DNA of 32,940 bases from a virus. A model generated the notes under the pieces. It was not told where the DNA came from, ran no database searches, and saw only the letters and a list, made by a program, of their open reading frames with translations. Location: positions 1 through 32,940 of IMG/VR virus record IMGVR_UViG_3300035698_006715; one strand, written 5' to 3'. Position 1 is the first letter of the stretch. Each line of letters starts with the position of its first letter. A program made the translations under genes and the position numbers. Positions 12,756 through 22,026 of this stretch are shown here, piece by piece.

Positions 12756-15245
12756 GTGGCAGAAGTTAAGACCCCCATTAGTGTCTGTGTGATAGCAAAG
12801 AATGAAGAAAAGAATATTGAGCCGTTCTACAACAGCTTTAAAGATATTCTAACTCACCCCGAAGACGAAGTAGTCTTGGTGGACACTGGTTCCACAGACA
12901 AGACTGTAGAAGTAGCGAAGAGCTATGGCTGGAAAGTCATAGACCGATCTGACCTGTGCTCAACAGAGCTACTGGAAAAGGGAAGACGCCAGTTTGGCGA
13001 ACTCTTTGACAGGTACAGCACACACGAGCATTTCAAAGATGGCATATTGTCCTCCTTCGCAGAGGCAAGAAAAGCAAGCTTTGACGCCGCAAAGAATGAA
13101 GTCTGTATGTGGATAGACTTTGACGACGACCTTGTTAATGGACAGTTGTTGAGAGCGATGACAGACAATGTTGCGGCACGGAGTGCTGAAGCAGGTAAAG
13201 GGTTTGCCATCTTCTTGCGATACGACTACAGTTTCAATGAAAACGGTGAGTGTAATACTATTCTATGGAGAGAGCGTGTAGTCACCAAATCCACCTTTGA
13301 GTGGAAGGGTAGCTGCCACGAGAGTCTCATCCCTAAGAATGGTGGTGAATATGCAATGGCCAGGGACCCTAAGTGCCCTGTAGTCATACGTCACCGCTCC
13401 CCTAAGAAACACCAGTTCAGTGACCTCCGCAATTACATCATATTAAAGAATGATGTAGAATGTATCCACGACCCACGTACAATGTTTTATATTGCTAATG
13501 CGTGCCGTGGACTGAAGTTATTGAAAGAAGCCATTAGGTGGTATAAAGAGTTTATCCCACAGAGTGGCAACAAAGATGACATCATGTCAGCCATAATCAA
13601 CTTGGCTTATTGTATATCACAACAGGGAGATAAGTGGGAGGCCATTCAAGAATGCCTTAAAGCCCAGCTTGTGGACCCTGAAGATCCTCGTGTCTACTAC
13701 ACAGTAGCAGCTATATGGGGAGAGATGGGTAACTGGCAGAACGCCATAACATATGTAAAGATGGGCGACCAGTTCCAATTGAAGGACACACTACATGCGG
13801 TAGACCCTGCAACAATAGGCTACCAACCAGCCCTTATCCTTACCCAAGCATACCGCCACCTGAACCAACCAGAACTTGCTATGCAGGCTGGTGAAAGACT
13901 TCTGCAGTGTTCACCTGACGCATTCACACAAAAAGTTGTTGAGGATCTGGCAGCATGGGCACGGGCGGAAGCGTCTTCCACACAATTACTTAATACTATA
14001 GGTAGGGCAAAAAACCCACAGGAAGCTCTAAAACACTTCAAACTGTCACCACATCTTATGGATAGAGGGGTTGCTCACAAGGAGATACTGAGTCCTGGGG
14101 ACGTTAAAGGTAAACAGACCATAGCCTTCTTCTGTGGCCAGTCGGCTACAAAGTGGGGTCCACCCAGTATTGAGAAGGGTGTGGGCGCAAGTGAGAAGAT
14201 GGTGTATGAGGCGGCAAAGCGACTTGTTACAAAGGGTTTTAATGTACAGGTTTACTGCCGTCTGAATAGAGAAGAAGGTGTTTGTGAAGAGGGTATTCAC
14301 TGGTATTACAGTGGACGCTTTGACCCAAAACTCTTCAGAGACATTGTAGTTATATGGAGAATGCCAGAACTGGTTGGCAAGATGGATATAGAGTGTGGTC
14401 AGTTATACGTGTGGATGCACGATGTTGGAAACAACGGTGTGTGGACGGTGCCACTCCTCAGTAAACTGGACAAGGTATGGTTCTTGTCTGAGTTTCACAG
14501 GTCGCTTCACCCCAATGTACCTGACGATAAGGTATATATTACCCGTAACGGGGTGGATCTGGACAAGCATTTGTTCACTGAGGGGAAGAAAAAGAAGCGG
14601 GTAGTGTATTTCTCTTCTCCTGATAGGGGTTGGTTAACAGCAATTAAAGCCTTTAATAAGTCAAAACTATATAAAAAGGGCTACGAACTCCACATGTTCT
14701 ACGGTTTTGGGGAACTATGGAATGATGTATCTGCCAGCCAGGAGTATGGGCGCATTGTAGAACTGGATAAGGACATGCGTTTCTATGCCTATGAGTCTCT
14801 GTGTAGACAAGCTGCTTTGAATAGCAAGGGCGTTGTACACCGTGGCAAAGTTGGGTGGAATGAAATGGCTAAAGAACTACAGGATGCTGCCATCTGGTTG
14901 TACCCTACCAACTTCGACGAGATAAGCTGTGTGGCTGCAATGGAAGCGATGGCCGCTGGGTGTAAGGTAGTGGCCACAGACCATGCTGCACTTAAAGAAA
15001 CACTAAAAGATTACAGTGGTTGGTTTAAGACAACCAAAGAAGATGCGGCACAAAACCTCCGATTAGCTGCTGCTGATAAAAAAGATCCTGTCAAGCTGGC
15101 TAAGTTTGCCAAACGCTATGACATGGACAAACTGATTAACGAGTGGGATGCTGATTTATTTAGGAGGATTGATGGCGACGACGACCTTCGGCCAAGCGAT
15201 AATAGAGGTACAAAGAAAGACTGGGAGAAACGATTCGGGTTTTAG
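12756..15245 (+). CDS. Fused GT2-TPR-GT4 glycosyltransferase (829 aa)
   Basis: Two sugar-transfer domains are joined by a helical repeat. Residues 1-230: GT2 domain with ISVCVIAKNEEKNIEPF, VLVDTGSTDKTVEVAKSYG and the DxD-type WIDFDDD (Asp121-Asp125). Residues about 235-410: TPR-like helix pairs (ACRGLKLLKEAIRWYKEFIP; AAIWGEMGNWQNAITYVK). Residues about 435-829: GT-B type domain with NGVDLDKH, VVYFSSPDRGW and the donor-binding EISCVAAMEAMAAGCKVVAT. The GTG start has AAGGAG five bases upstream. The gene lies between capsid and adaptor and its last 74 bases overlap the adaptor start. Likely substrates are host glycans or virion proteins; the acceptor cannot be read from sequence. Confidence 0.9.
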   Translation: MAEVKTPISVCVIAKNEEKNIEPFYNSFKDILTHPEDEVVLVDTGSTDKTVEVAKSYGWKVIDRSDLCSTELLEKGRRQFGELFDRYSTHEHFKDGILSSFAEARKASFDAAKNEVCMWIDFDDDLVNGQLLRAMTDNVAARSAEAGKGFAIFLRYDYSFNENGECNTILWRERVVTKSTFEWKGSCHESLIPKNGGEYAMARDPKCPVVIRHRSPKKHQFSDLRNYIILKNDVECIHDPRTMFYIANACRGLKLLKEAIRWYKEFIPQSGNKDDIMSAIINLAYCISQQGDKWEAIQECLKAQLVDPEDPRVYYTVAAIWGEMGNWQNAITYVKMGDQFQLKDTLHAVDPATIGYQPALILTQAYRHLNQPELAMQAGERLLQCSPDAFTQKVVEDLAAWARAEASSTQLLNTIGRAKNPQEALKHFKLSPHLMDRGVAHKEILSPGDVKGKQTIAFFCGQSATKWGPPSIEKGVGASEKMVYEAAKRLVTKGFNVQVYCRLNREEGVCEEGIHWYYSGRFDPKLFRDIVVIWRMPELVGKMDIECGQLYVWMHDVGNNGVWTVPLLSKLDKVWFLSEFHRSLHPNVPDDKVYITRNGVDLDKHLFTEGKKKKRVVYFSSPDRGWLTAIKAFNKSKLYKKGYELHMFYGFGELWNDVSASQEYGRIVELDKDMRFYAYESLCRQAALNSKGVVHRGKVGWNEMAKELQDAAIWLYPTNFDEISCVAAMEAMAAGCKVVATDHAALKETLKDYSGWFKTTKEDAAQNLRLAAADKKDPVKLAKFAKRYDMDKLINEWDADLFRRIDGDDDLRPSDNRGTKKDWEKRFGF

Positions 15246-16110
15246 TTCCAGAATTAAAGCGGCTATAAACGCTGCCATTAGGACGTGGGCGAGGATACTA
15301 CCTTGGCCATCACTTGAAACATGGGGAGAAGTCACTTACGTGGGTGGGGGCTTCTTATACTTACCAGCGGATGTCAATAAAGTTATATGGCTCCTGGATA
15401 AGACAAATGAAAATGCTATGCAGCAGAGCCAGGATACGTGGGATAGGGACTACACAACCTACGTGGCTGAAGATACTTCTGGTTCTGCATATGAGTTTGA
15501 GGACAGAGGTATCTCCCCCACTATTACAACTGTGTCAGGTACTATGGCCGCTTTCTCCACAGATGCAAGTGATGTTGTTGGGGTATACTTCGAGGGTGTT
15601 ATCACACCTTCTATGGTCTCCTCTTATTCCTTAGCGTCTGTCTTCAATGAGTACAAGGGTGTCAAAGACATTACTCTCAATGGGTGTACACCTGTTACGT
15701 GCTCTCAACTCTTCACAAGCCTTGCGTCTGTGGGTAAAACTGCAGACAGTGACGGAGCAATCATTCTTCAGTGTGGTGGAACCACTGTAGGTATAATTGG
15801 CCCTATGGAGAACCAGTCCACATATCGCAAAATCAAGATCATGAAGAAGCCCACTGCAAATACAGTGTTCATGTACAAGGGATACTGTGACCCTACCAAA
15901 CTTACAGACACCAACCAACAGGTGCCTTGGTCTGTGAACTTCGACTTCATTGTGTGGAAAGCTGTGTCCCAAATACTGTGGGACCTCAGGGAAACTAACC
16001 GTGCGCAGGCAGCAGAGAACCAAGCCGGACAGATTGCCCAGCAACACATCAAACGTGAAGAGATGTTTGGGGGAGAGGGTGGGCGTATACAGCCGGAGGA
16101 TATGGACTAA
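15172..16110 (+). CDS. Head-tail adaptor, probable (312 aa)
   Basis: The start is inside the end of the glycosyltransferase gene. An upstream ATG (15148) exists, but ATG 15172 has TAGGAGG just before it. The N-terminus TTFGQAIIEVQRKTGRNDSG followed by IKAAINAAIRTWARILPW is typical of podoviral adaptor proteins that dock under the portal. A beta-rich middle (TYVGGGFLYLPADVNKVIWL, TITTVSGTMAAFSTDA) and a C-terminal helix (AENQAGQIAQQHIKREEMF) follow. It ends with TAATG, shared with the next gene. Assignment is from position, size and the N-terminal helix pattern. Confidence 0.75.
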   Translation: MATTTFGQAIIEVQRKTGRNDSGFSSRIKAAINAAIRTWARILPWPSLETWGEVTYVGGGFLYLPADVNKVIWLLDKTNENAMQQSQDTWDRDYTTYVAEDTSGSAYEFEDRGISPTITTVSGTMAAFSTDASDVVGVYFEGVITPSMVSSYSLASVFNEYKGVKDITLNGCTPVTCSQLFTSLASVGKTADSDGAIILQCGGTTVGIIGPMENQSTYRKIKIMKKPTANTVFMYKGYCDPTKLTDTNQQVPWSVNFDFIVWKAVSQILWDLRETNRAQAAENQAGQIAQQHIKREEMFGGEGGRIQPEDMD

Positions 16111-17792
16111 TGGCGGATTTAGAACTGCAGATGGAACAGGCCATTGACGTTACAGGTGGTGTCCACAGTAATGTCCAGCCCTACTACTTAGAGAAGAACC
16201 AACTCTACTACCTTCAGAATGCCAACTTGGATAATCTTGGAGCCAGAAAGAAGCGACACGGTTGCACAAGCTATGGTACAGCAGGTTTAGAGTGTGGTGG
16301 ATTATCCGCCTGGGTGCACAAAGACCTATCCCGCCACATAGCTGGATACTGGGACAACAAGATATTCAAAACCAGTGGGGACTACGAGTGGGCCGCACTT
16401 GGTACGGGTGTAAGCTTGATAACTGAGCACATCCTCCACGGTACATTTGGTAGAATAGCACAGAGTGAGACTGGCTCAGGAACTTCCACAGCCACATTCT
16501 CCACCACTTGCAACTTCATTCACAGTGTATACCCAAGCACAAGTAACCCAACACTGTCCAGTTTGGCTATCATGCCAGAGAACGGCCTGGGTACAATGTG
16601 TGCGTCCTTCCACCCCAGAACTGTAGAGTGGTGGCAAGGAAGAGCATGGGTAGGTGGCTGTGTAGATGATGGCCTTTATTCAGACGCCATTTACTGGTCA
16701 ACAATTCTCAATGGTTGGGATTTCGACCTCAGTGATAATGTACGAATAGATGCTGAGAACGGCGACAGTGTTGTCAAAATACTCCCAGTCAGGGCTGAAC
16801 AGCCCCGTATGTACGTATTCAAGTACAAGTCAATTCATGCATTTGATGTTGTCTGGACCTCAGGTGCCCAAATCCCCACAACAGAGAACACTATAGATGC
16901 TGTCAACTCACAGGTGATACCCATATCAAGTGATAAGGGGACCAGCGCACCCAACTCTGTTGTGTATGCTGGAGGAGCGGGTGACAGTGATGTATACTTC
17001 TTGTCGGATGATGGTGTACGTTCTCTAAAGCGTGTCGAGGGGGATGCTGCGGGGGGAGCGGGTGCGCCTATAAGTGACCCTATTAAGGATATAATAGATC
17101 GCATTAGCTGGACGAATGCTGGTATAGCTACTGCAGCAGTATATAATTTTAAGCTGTACATGGGTATTCCAGTGGACGGGGCCAGCTATAATAATACTAC
17201 AATAGTATATGACCTGAACAAGAAACGCTGGATAGGGGAGTATACATTTGGCCCTATCGACTTCCAGTGTGCCAACTTCAGTAATAAGGGTGAGAAGATG
17301 TTCAGTGCATGGTATGCACTTACATCAGAGCTTGTGGGATCTGCAACAGCAGTAACTAATGGCCGCCATGTTTTTGAGCTTTTGGATGCTGACTCTGTTA
17401 CAGACCCTAGTAACACAGCTATTGAATATATTGAAGAGACACCAGCATATAAGTTTGGCCATCTCGGAAAGCAGAAGAGGTTTAACTGGTTGGAGCTTGA
17501 GTTCACACCAGCAACAACTACTGTTACCATTGCTGTTTACGGTAAAGTAGAGGACCAAAGTTATAAACTGTTAAAGTATGTAGGCGTAGAGCCTAACTGG
17601 GTTTATCCTATTCTCCCCGAACAACTGCCTTGGGATCTAGAGAGTTCAGCAAAAAGCATTGAGAAGATAAATCTCATGGATCTTCTTCCTGGAAAGACAC
17701 TACAAATAAAATTAGAAACATCAAGCCCAGGTGCCTTTGGTACTCGTACTACACGAGTAACAGCATGGCCACTGGAAGAGATATGGGAGTAA
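16110..17792 (+). CDS. Tail nozzle/stabilisation-type beta protein (560 aa)
   Basis: The N-terminus reads DVTGGVHSNVQPYYLEKNQL then LQNANLDNLGARKKRHG, a pattern seen in podoviral tail hub or nozzle proteins. The centre is a beta-propeller-like series: VRAEQPRMYVFKYKSIHAFD, a GTSAPNSVVYAGG blade and DVYFLSDDGVRSLKRVEGD (about 297-312). The C-terminus (VTIAVYGKVEDQSYKLLKYV; KTLQIKLETSSP) is beta-rich. Position after the adaptor fits a nozzle that closes the tail end. It shares the TAATG with the adaptor. Alternative: another tail tubular protein. Confidence 0.78.
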   Translation: MADLELQMEQAIDVTGGVHSNVQPYYLEKNQLYYLQNANLDNLGARKKRHGCTSYGTAGLECGGLSAWVHKDLSRHIAGYWDNKIFKTSGDYEWAALGTGVSLITEHILHGTFGRIAQSETGSGTSTATFSTTCNFIHSVYPSTSNPTLSSLAIMPENGLGTMCASFHPRTVEWWQGRAWVGGCVDDGLYSDAIYWSTILNGWDFDLSDNVRIDAENGDSVVKILPVRAEQPRMYVFKYKSIHAFDVVWTSGAQIPTTENTIDAVNSQVIPISSDKGTSAPNSVVYAGGAGDSDVYFLSDDGVRSLKRVEGDAAGGAGAPISDPIKDIIDRISWTNAGIATAAVYNFKLYMGIPVDGASYNNTTIVYDLNKKRWIGEYTFGPIDFQCANFSNKGEKMFSAWYALTSELVGSATAVTNGRHVFELLDADSVTDPSNTAIEYIEETPAYKFGHLGKQKRFNWLELEFTPATTTVTIAVYGKVEDQSYKLLKYVGVEPNWVYPILPEQLPWDLESSAKSIEKINLMDLLPGKTLQIKLETSSPGAFGTRTTRVTAWPLEEIWE

Positions 17793-17793
17793 C

Positions 17794-18645
17794 ATGGCTT
17801 TAGAATTAAACATACACCCTGTATATGTCCCAAACCCTGGCACCACAATGGTGGCAGCAATTATGCACAAGATCATTGATGATGCCACAGTAAGTGTAAT
17901 TGGAAATATTACCAATGTAGGGGCCTTTAATGCTTTCGATGCAAGGGATATTACTTATGACAAACCAACCGTTCAGTATGTTGAAAACACAGAAGTTGCT
18001 GTGGGGCATGTAACAGGAATGTCATTGGGTGACATATTGTTCGATCAGCTATTTAGTAAGAATGGCATATGCTACTACAGCAGGGGTGCCTCTGGTAATA
18101 TCACTAAGGGAATGCCTGCCTTTCACCACTACAATCTTGGCCCAGACCTTGCCATAGGCAGCAACGTCACAATGATAGACAGTAAAGCTGCTCTTGATGG
18201 GTACAACTTCCCTGTAGTTCATGGGGATTTGAAGGGACTCACCTGGGCATTAGAGACTGAGCTTTCCTGTGGGGAGAACACCCCAAGAAACTTTCCTCCC
18301 TTTACCATAGCAGCACAGGACTCTGCGGGTTCACTGTCTCCTATTGAGGTGGTGTACAAGGGAGAGGCGGAGGTATTGGTACATGTAGACTCAGACATTG
18401 TGGCTAATGCTTTATATGCTATACACCATAAAGACATTGGGGGGAAGTATTATCAGTTACCTGTGGCATGGAATGGTGTTAATACAGGAGCCACACATTT
18501 GTACACACCCTGGGGCCTTATTAAAAGTGTGGTAACTTCTTCCACAACATTAGTGTCTGCCCCTTTATTGTCAACCGACCACAGTCTTGCGGCACAAGAA
18601 TACTATGTGGCACAAGCCTTTTTCTGGGGGGAACCGTGTCTTTAA
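17794..18645 (+). CDS. Probable tail structural protein (283 aa)
   Basis: ATG 17794 has GGGAG four bases upstream. The product is beta-rich with many aromatic and Gly residues, for example VIGNITNVGAFNAFDARDI, a YNLGPDLAIGSNVTMID stretch and GGKYYQLPVAWNGVNTGATH. I recognise no family. It sits between the nozzle and a large propeller-containing protein and overlaps the latter by ten bases, so it is most likely a tail or fibre-base component. Confidence 0.75.
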   Translation: MALELNIHPVYVPNPGTTMVAAIMHKIIDDATVSVIGNITNVGAFNAFDARDITYDKPTVQYVENTEVAVGHVTGMSLGDILFDQLFSKNGICYYSRGASGNITKGMPAFHHYNLGPDLAIGSNVTMIDSKAALDGYNFPVVHGDLKGLTWALETELSCGENTPRNFPPFTIAAQDSAGSLSPIEVVYKGEAEVLVHVDSDIVANALYAIHHKDIGGKYYQLPVAWNGVNTGATHLYTPWGLIKSVVTSSTTLVSAPLLSTDHSLAAQEYYVAQAFFWGEPCL

Positions 18646-20501
18646 ATTTTTTACCTGGCTATGACTTTACATATAATGAGCAAGTAACCTCTGAGAAACT
18701 ACGTAAGTGGATCAGTGGCATGAATAATACTTCCTCACTGTCAGCATCAGAAGTTGGTGTACTTGAGGCCAATACTGGTATTGACATTAACACAGCAGTT
18801 ACGTGGAACTCAGGAGTGTCTGTTGGGGCTTTGACTTTCAACAGGAACACGGGCTTTGTGGATGTGACTACCAAATGGGGGGAAGTTCCTGTGTTTGGGA
18901 CACAAGGGGGACTGTTCACAGCAAGATTGAGGGACGATAGGACAGCCGCTGGGGATGCTTTTAGCTACCTCTTCGCTGGTAATAACCCATTGACAATAGG
19001 AGTGGAACCTGGTTTATCCCCCACCCTACCTGCTGCCAACTACACATTGGGCACAGGGTATGACTGCTTTGGTGGTAATGATGTAATAGGAAGCTGCTTT
19101 GGTGTCAACTACACACTTAACAGAGGTGGGAAGACATTCACCCGCTACCCTAATGCGGCAAGACACAGTGTGGATGGGACATATACAGCAGATAGTTGTG
19201 TCAGTCTGGCAGCATCCATCCACAGTTTGTATAAAATAGGTGGTGTAGATACATTACGTTATGATTTTCCGATAGTAAATAATTTAGCAGCTAAAGCAGA
19301 GGTTACAGCATTATCTTGTATAGCTTCGGCTGTTAGTCTTGCGAGTTCTACGTATGCAAGGTATGTTTTTGACTATGATTTAAACTTAGCTATAAGATGC
19401 GGGACTAATAACTGGTGTGCTCTTCAGTCTATGGATGCAGCTACAAATATTACTGTATATTACGAAGCACAACTACACACTGGTGGAGATTGTCATTCTT
19501 TAGTTATAGATACAACAGAAAAGCTTTTTTTCTATGGTGATTATGACACTGATTCCACAGAAGGTTTGTTTGTTTATGCTTATACTGGTTCAAATGTATC
19601 TCAAATAGGTAGAGGTGTTGCACTTGTTTATCCTGATGAAGCTGAAAGTTTAACTATAGATACAGCTAAAAAAGTCATTACTCTTGGTATAGACTGTGAT
19701 TCAAAGATAGTTGGATATTCCTATAACACTGATGGTACACTTACAAACATTGGTACTGTGTCGCAAGTACCATATGGGGGCCGTGTTTTAGCTCAAGGTT
19801 TTTATGATAAGGCTTCAGATTTCCATGTTGTTACACAGGGTTCCTACGGGATGCACTTTATCCGTCTGACTGCTTCTACTATATCAATACACCACACATT
19901 TGATCAAAATATTACAACTTTAAAAGGCCCCTTTAAAGCTGGTGATTTATATGGGGCTATAGTTGGTAATACGGAGGCTGGATATATATATTTTGCAGCA
20001 CCTTATTCAGCCTACAGTATAGTAGATGTTGCTTATGCTCCCCTAACATGTATTTTTGGAGATTTACCAGCTTTTTACGGTGATGTTGTAGCGTGCCCAG
20101 ATGATTATGTTCATACAATTAAACTACTAAAATCAACAGGTACGCAGCTTACACTACTTGAGACTATTGCAGGGATTCCTTCTTTACGGTGGTTATCTAA
20201 TGGTATGTTTTTATATGTAGAGGGTAGAACAACCACCACTGATATTTATGAGAGCTTAGGTTATTCATTTGGTGAAGCGGGGAGTGTGAGTGCTGTTACA
20301 GGTATACGTGGTGAGATGTCGGGCAATGTATGGGATATGGCAATTACAGCAACGGCTGTAACCCACCCAACATCACAAAGAGTACACCCTAACACCCAGT
20401 GTTTTTATGAAACAGGTTCTAATTTACTGTCAACAGGGTTCCTCTACCCAACACTGTCAACACCATCTGAGGGATTTTCAAAGGGAGGAAGCAGCTTCTA
20501 A
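18636..20501 (+). CDS. Probable tail fibre or receptor-binding protein with beta-propeller (621 aa)
   Basis: The start is a GTG with GGGGGGAA upstream, overlapping the previous gene by ten bases. Residues 1-60 look like a virion-anchoring N-terminus (LNFLPGYDFTYNEQVTSEKL, then SSLSASEVGVLEANTG). Residues about 200-570 hold blade-like repeats: SLVIDTTEKLFFYG then GLFVYAYTGS; SLTIDTAKKVITLGI then KIVGYSYNTDG; later DYVHTIKLLKSTGTQL and GMFLYVEGRTTT. This part is visibly AT-richer, with T-ending codons, unlike its flanks, suggesting an exchanged domain. The layout (conserved ends, variable centre) fits receptor binding. The C-terminus is short and shares TAATG with the next gene. Confidence 0.75.
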   Translation: MSLNFLPGYDFTYNEQVTSEKLRKWISGMNNTSSLSASEVGVLEANTGIDINTAVTWNSGVSVGALTFNRNTGFVDVTTKWGEVPVFGTQGGLFTARLRDDRTAAGDAFSYLFAGNNPLTIGVEPGLSPTLPAANYTLGTGYDCFGGNDVIGSCFGVNYTLNRGGKTFTRYPNAARHSVDGTYTADSCVSLAASIHSLYKIGGVDTLRYDFPIVNNLAAKAEVTALSCIASAVSLASSTYARYVFDYDLNLAIRCGTNNWCALQSMDAATNITVYYEAQLHTGGDCHSLVIDTTEKLFFYGDYDTDSTEGLFVYAYTGSNVSQIGRGVALVYPDEAESLTIDTAKKVITLGIDCDSKIVGYSYNTDGTLTNIGTVSQVPYGGRVLAQGFYDKASDFHVVTQGSYGMHFIRLTASTISIHHTFDQNITTLKGPFKAGDLYGAIVGNTEAGYIYFAAPYSAYSIVDVAYAPLTCIFGDLPAFYGDVVACPDDYVHTIKLLKSTGTQLTLLETIAGIPSLRWLSNGMFLYVEGRTTTTDIYESLGYSFGEAGSVSAVTGIRGEMSGNVWDMAITATAVTHPTSQRVHPNTQCFYETGSNLLSTGFLYPTLSTPSEGFSKGGSSF

Positions 20502-21274
20502 TGGCTTTATCATTATCACGGGCGGGAGACCTCGCATCCATAGTCACCCGACAAACTATATACGACTTAATAACCAACTGTACTTTAACAGGCACAGCGT
20601 CCGCAACAGACATTATCGTCAGCCACACCATGCAAATAACAGCAGTGTCTCTGGCCCCAGACCTCCCCACTGATGCCTCCACACTATGGTATGACCTCAC
20701 ACATGAACTGTTAAAAGTGCCCCTGACAGCAGTGGGTAGTTCAGCATGTTCTGTATGGCTGAGTGTGGGACCTGATGCGTGGCAAGTGCCAGTGTATAAT
20801 GGGAACGCTTACACCCTAGCTGCTGGTAAACTATGTAGCTATAACACAAATGGTGTTGAACCTGTAGCAGGGTACACACCAAACACACAGTCCCCCAGAG
20901 ACTTTTTAGTGGCAATGAGGGCCAGTAGTAACATACGTGGTTATGCTGGAGTAGTGCAGGAGGACATAGCCCCTGGTGGGTTTGGGCCTCTTACATGGTA
21001 TGGTTTTGCATATGTTGATGTGGATCTGGGTGATGTAGATACCACCCTTAATCTACCAGCATTCTTAACCCTGGCCACAAACATCACAGGGACAGCCCTC
21101 GCCCTCACAACACAGACGCCACACAACTATCCCAACATAATTGGTGGGGTGATATCACATCCAACAGATGCAGCAGGGTTTGGTGTGGTTAAGTGCCCGT
21201 GTTTATTGAGTGGGCCGTGGGCCAGTGGGATGAGGATTCAGAGCGGTATGGCTACAAACGCCAGTTTACTATAG
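20501..21274 (+). CDS. Beta-rich probable tail protein (257 aa)
   Basis: It shares TAATG with the previous stop. The product is rich in Thr, Ala and Val with alternating strands (DIIVSHTMQITAVSL; SACSVWLSVGPDAWQV; FGPLTWYGFAYVDVDLGDVD). There is no catalytic motif and no recognised family. Directly after a receptor-binding-type protein, a fibre partner or chaperone-like accessory is plausible. The end overlaps nothing; eight bases separate it from the next start. Confidence 0.72.
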   Translation: MALSLSRAGDLASIVTRQTIYDLITNCTLTGTASATDIIVSHTMQITAVSLAPDLPTDASTLWYDLTHELLKVPLTAVGSSACSVWLSVGPDAWQVPVYNGNAYTLAAGKLCSYNTNGVEPVAGYTPNTQSPRDFLVAMRASSNIRGYAGVVQEDIAPGGFGPLTWYGFAYVDVDLGDVDTTLNLPAFLTLATNITGTALALTTQTPHNYPNIIGGVISHPTDAAGFGVVKCPCLLSGPWASGMRIQSGMATNASLL

Positions 21275-21282
21275 GAGGGGAC

Positions 21283-22026
21283 ATGGCTTGGTATTCGGAA
21301 TATGATAAGACACTGGAGCAGTTGCAAAAACAACTGTCTGCACAACTCGCACAGGAACAGGCACAGTTTGAGACAAGTGAGGGCCTGTCTGAGTTTATGA
21401 AGGAGAAGCAGGGGGAGTTGCTGACTGAGCAGGGCGAGGCCCGACAGGGAGCGGCGGATAAATACTTCGACACAATCCAACCAGCTTTCCAGAACACACT
21501 CCAACAGGTAAGTGGTATTACTACTGGTATTGCCCGTGATACAGAGATGGGTCTTCAGAATGATCCTGGTTACAGAACTGCTATGGATACCATAAATGCT
21601 GCAGGTGCAGGTGAAGGTATTGCCGGAGTGGTTGAGGCTGGGGAGAAAGCCACATCAATACGTGGGTCAGGGGGCCATGGTATGGAGGCTATACAAGAAG
21701 AGTTGGCCTTGAATATCCAGAAACACGCTGCCCCCCTTGCCATACAGAAGAAAATAGAGGGCACCCTCCGCCCCTTCCAGACACAGGCAGCACAGGCTGG
21801 CATTGCCAAGACGGCAGCCCAGACAGAGCAACTTGGTGTGGGAGCACAGGCACAGTCACTGGCAGGACTTATAGGATCAGAAGCAAACCCCATTGGCGCA
21901 CTGGCTGGACTATATGGTCAGCAAGCAGGAGCGTATGCACAACCTGCTGGATCTTCTGCCGCTATAACTGCTGGGTTTAAGGACTATGGGTATAAGGCAC
22001 CCTTTGGTTTAGGAGACTTAATGTAA
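21283..22026 (+). CDS. Gln/Ala-rich helical probable internal virion protein (247 aa)
   Basis: An upstream in-frame ATG (21193) lies inside the previous gene; ATG 21283 has an AGGAGGGG ribosome binding site. The protein is helical, Gln/Ala/Glu-rich (LEQLQKQLSAQLAQEQAQFE), with an Ala/Gly-rich second half (GIAKTAAQTEQLGVGAQAQSLAG) ending GYKAPFGLGDLM. This composition is common in small ejection or internal head proteins of podoviruses. It begins a run of four genes with similar endings and TAATG junctions. Confidence 0.75.
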   Translation: MAWYSEYDKTLEQLQKQLSAQLAQEQAQFETSEGLSEFMKEKQGELLTEQGEARQGAADKYFDTIQPAFQNTLQQVSGITTGIARDTEMGLQNDPGYRTAMDTINAAGAGEGIAGVVEAGEKATSIRGSGGHGMEAIQEELALNIQKHAAPLAIQKKIEGTLRPFQTQAAQAGIAKTAAQTEQLGVGAQAQSLAGLIGSEANPIGALAGLYGQQAGAYAQPAGSSAAITAGFKDYGYKAPFGLGDLM

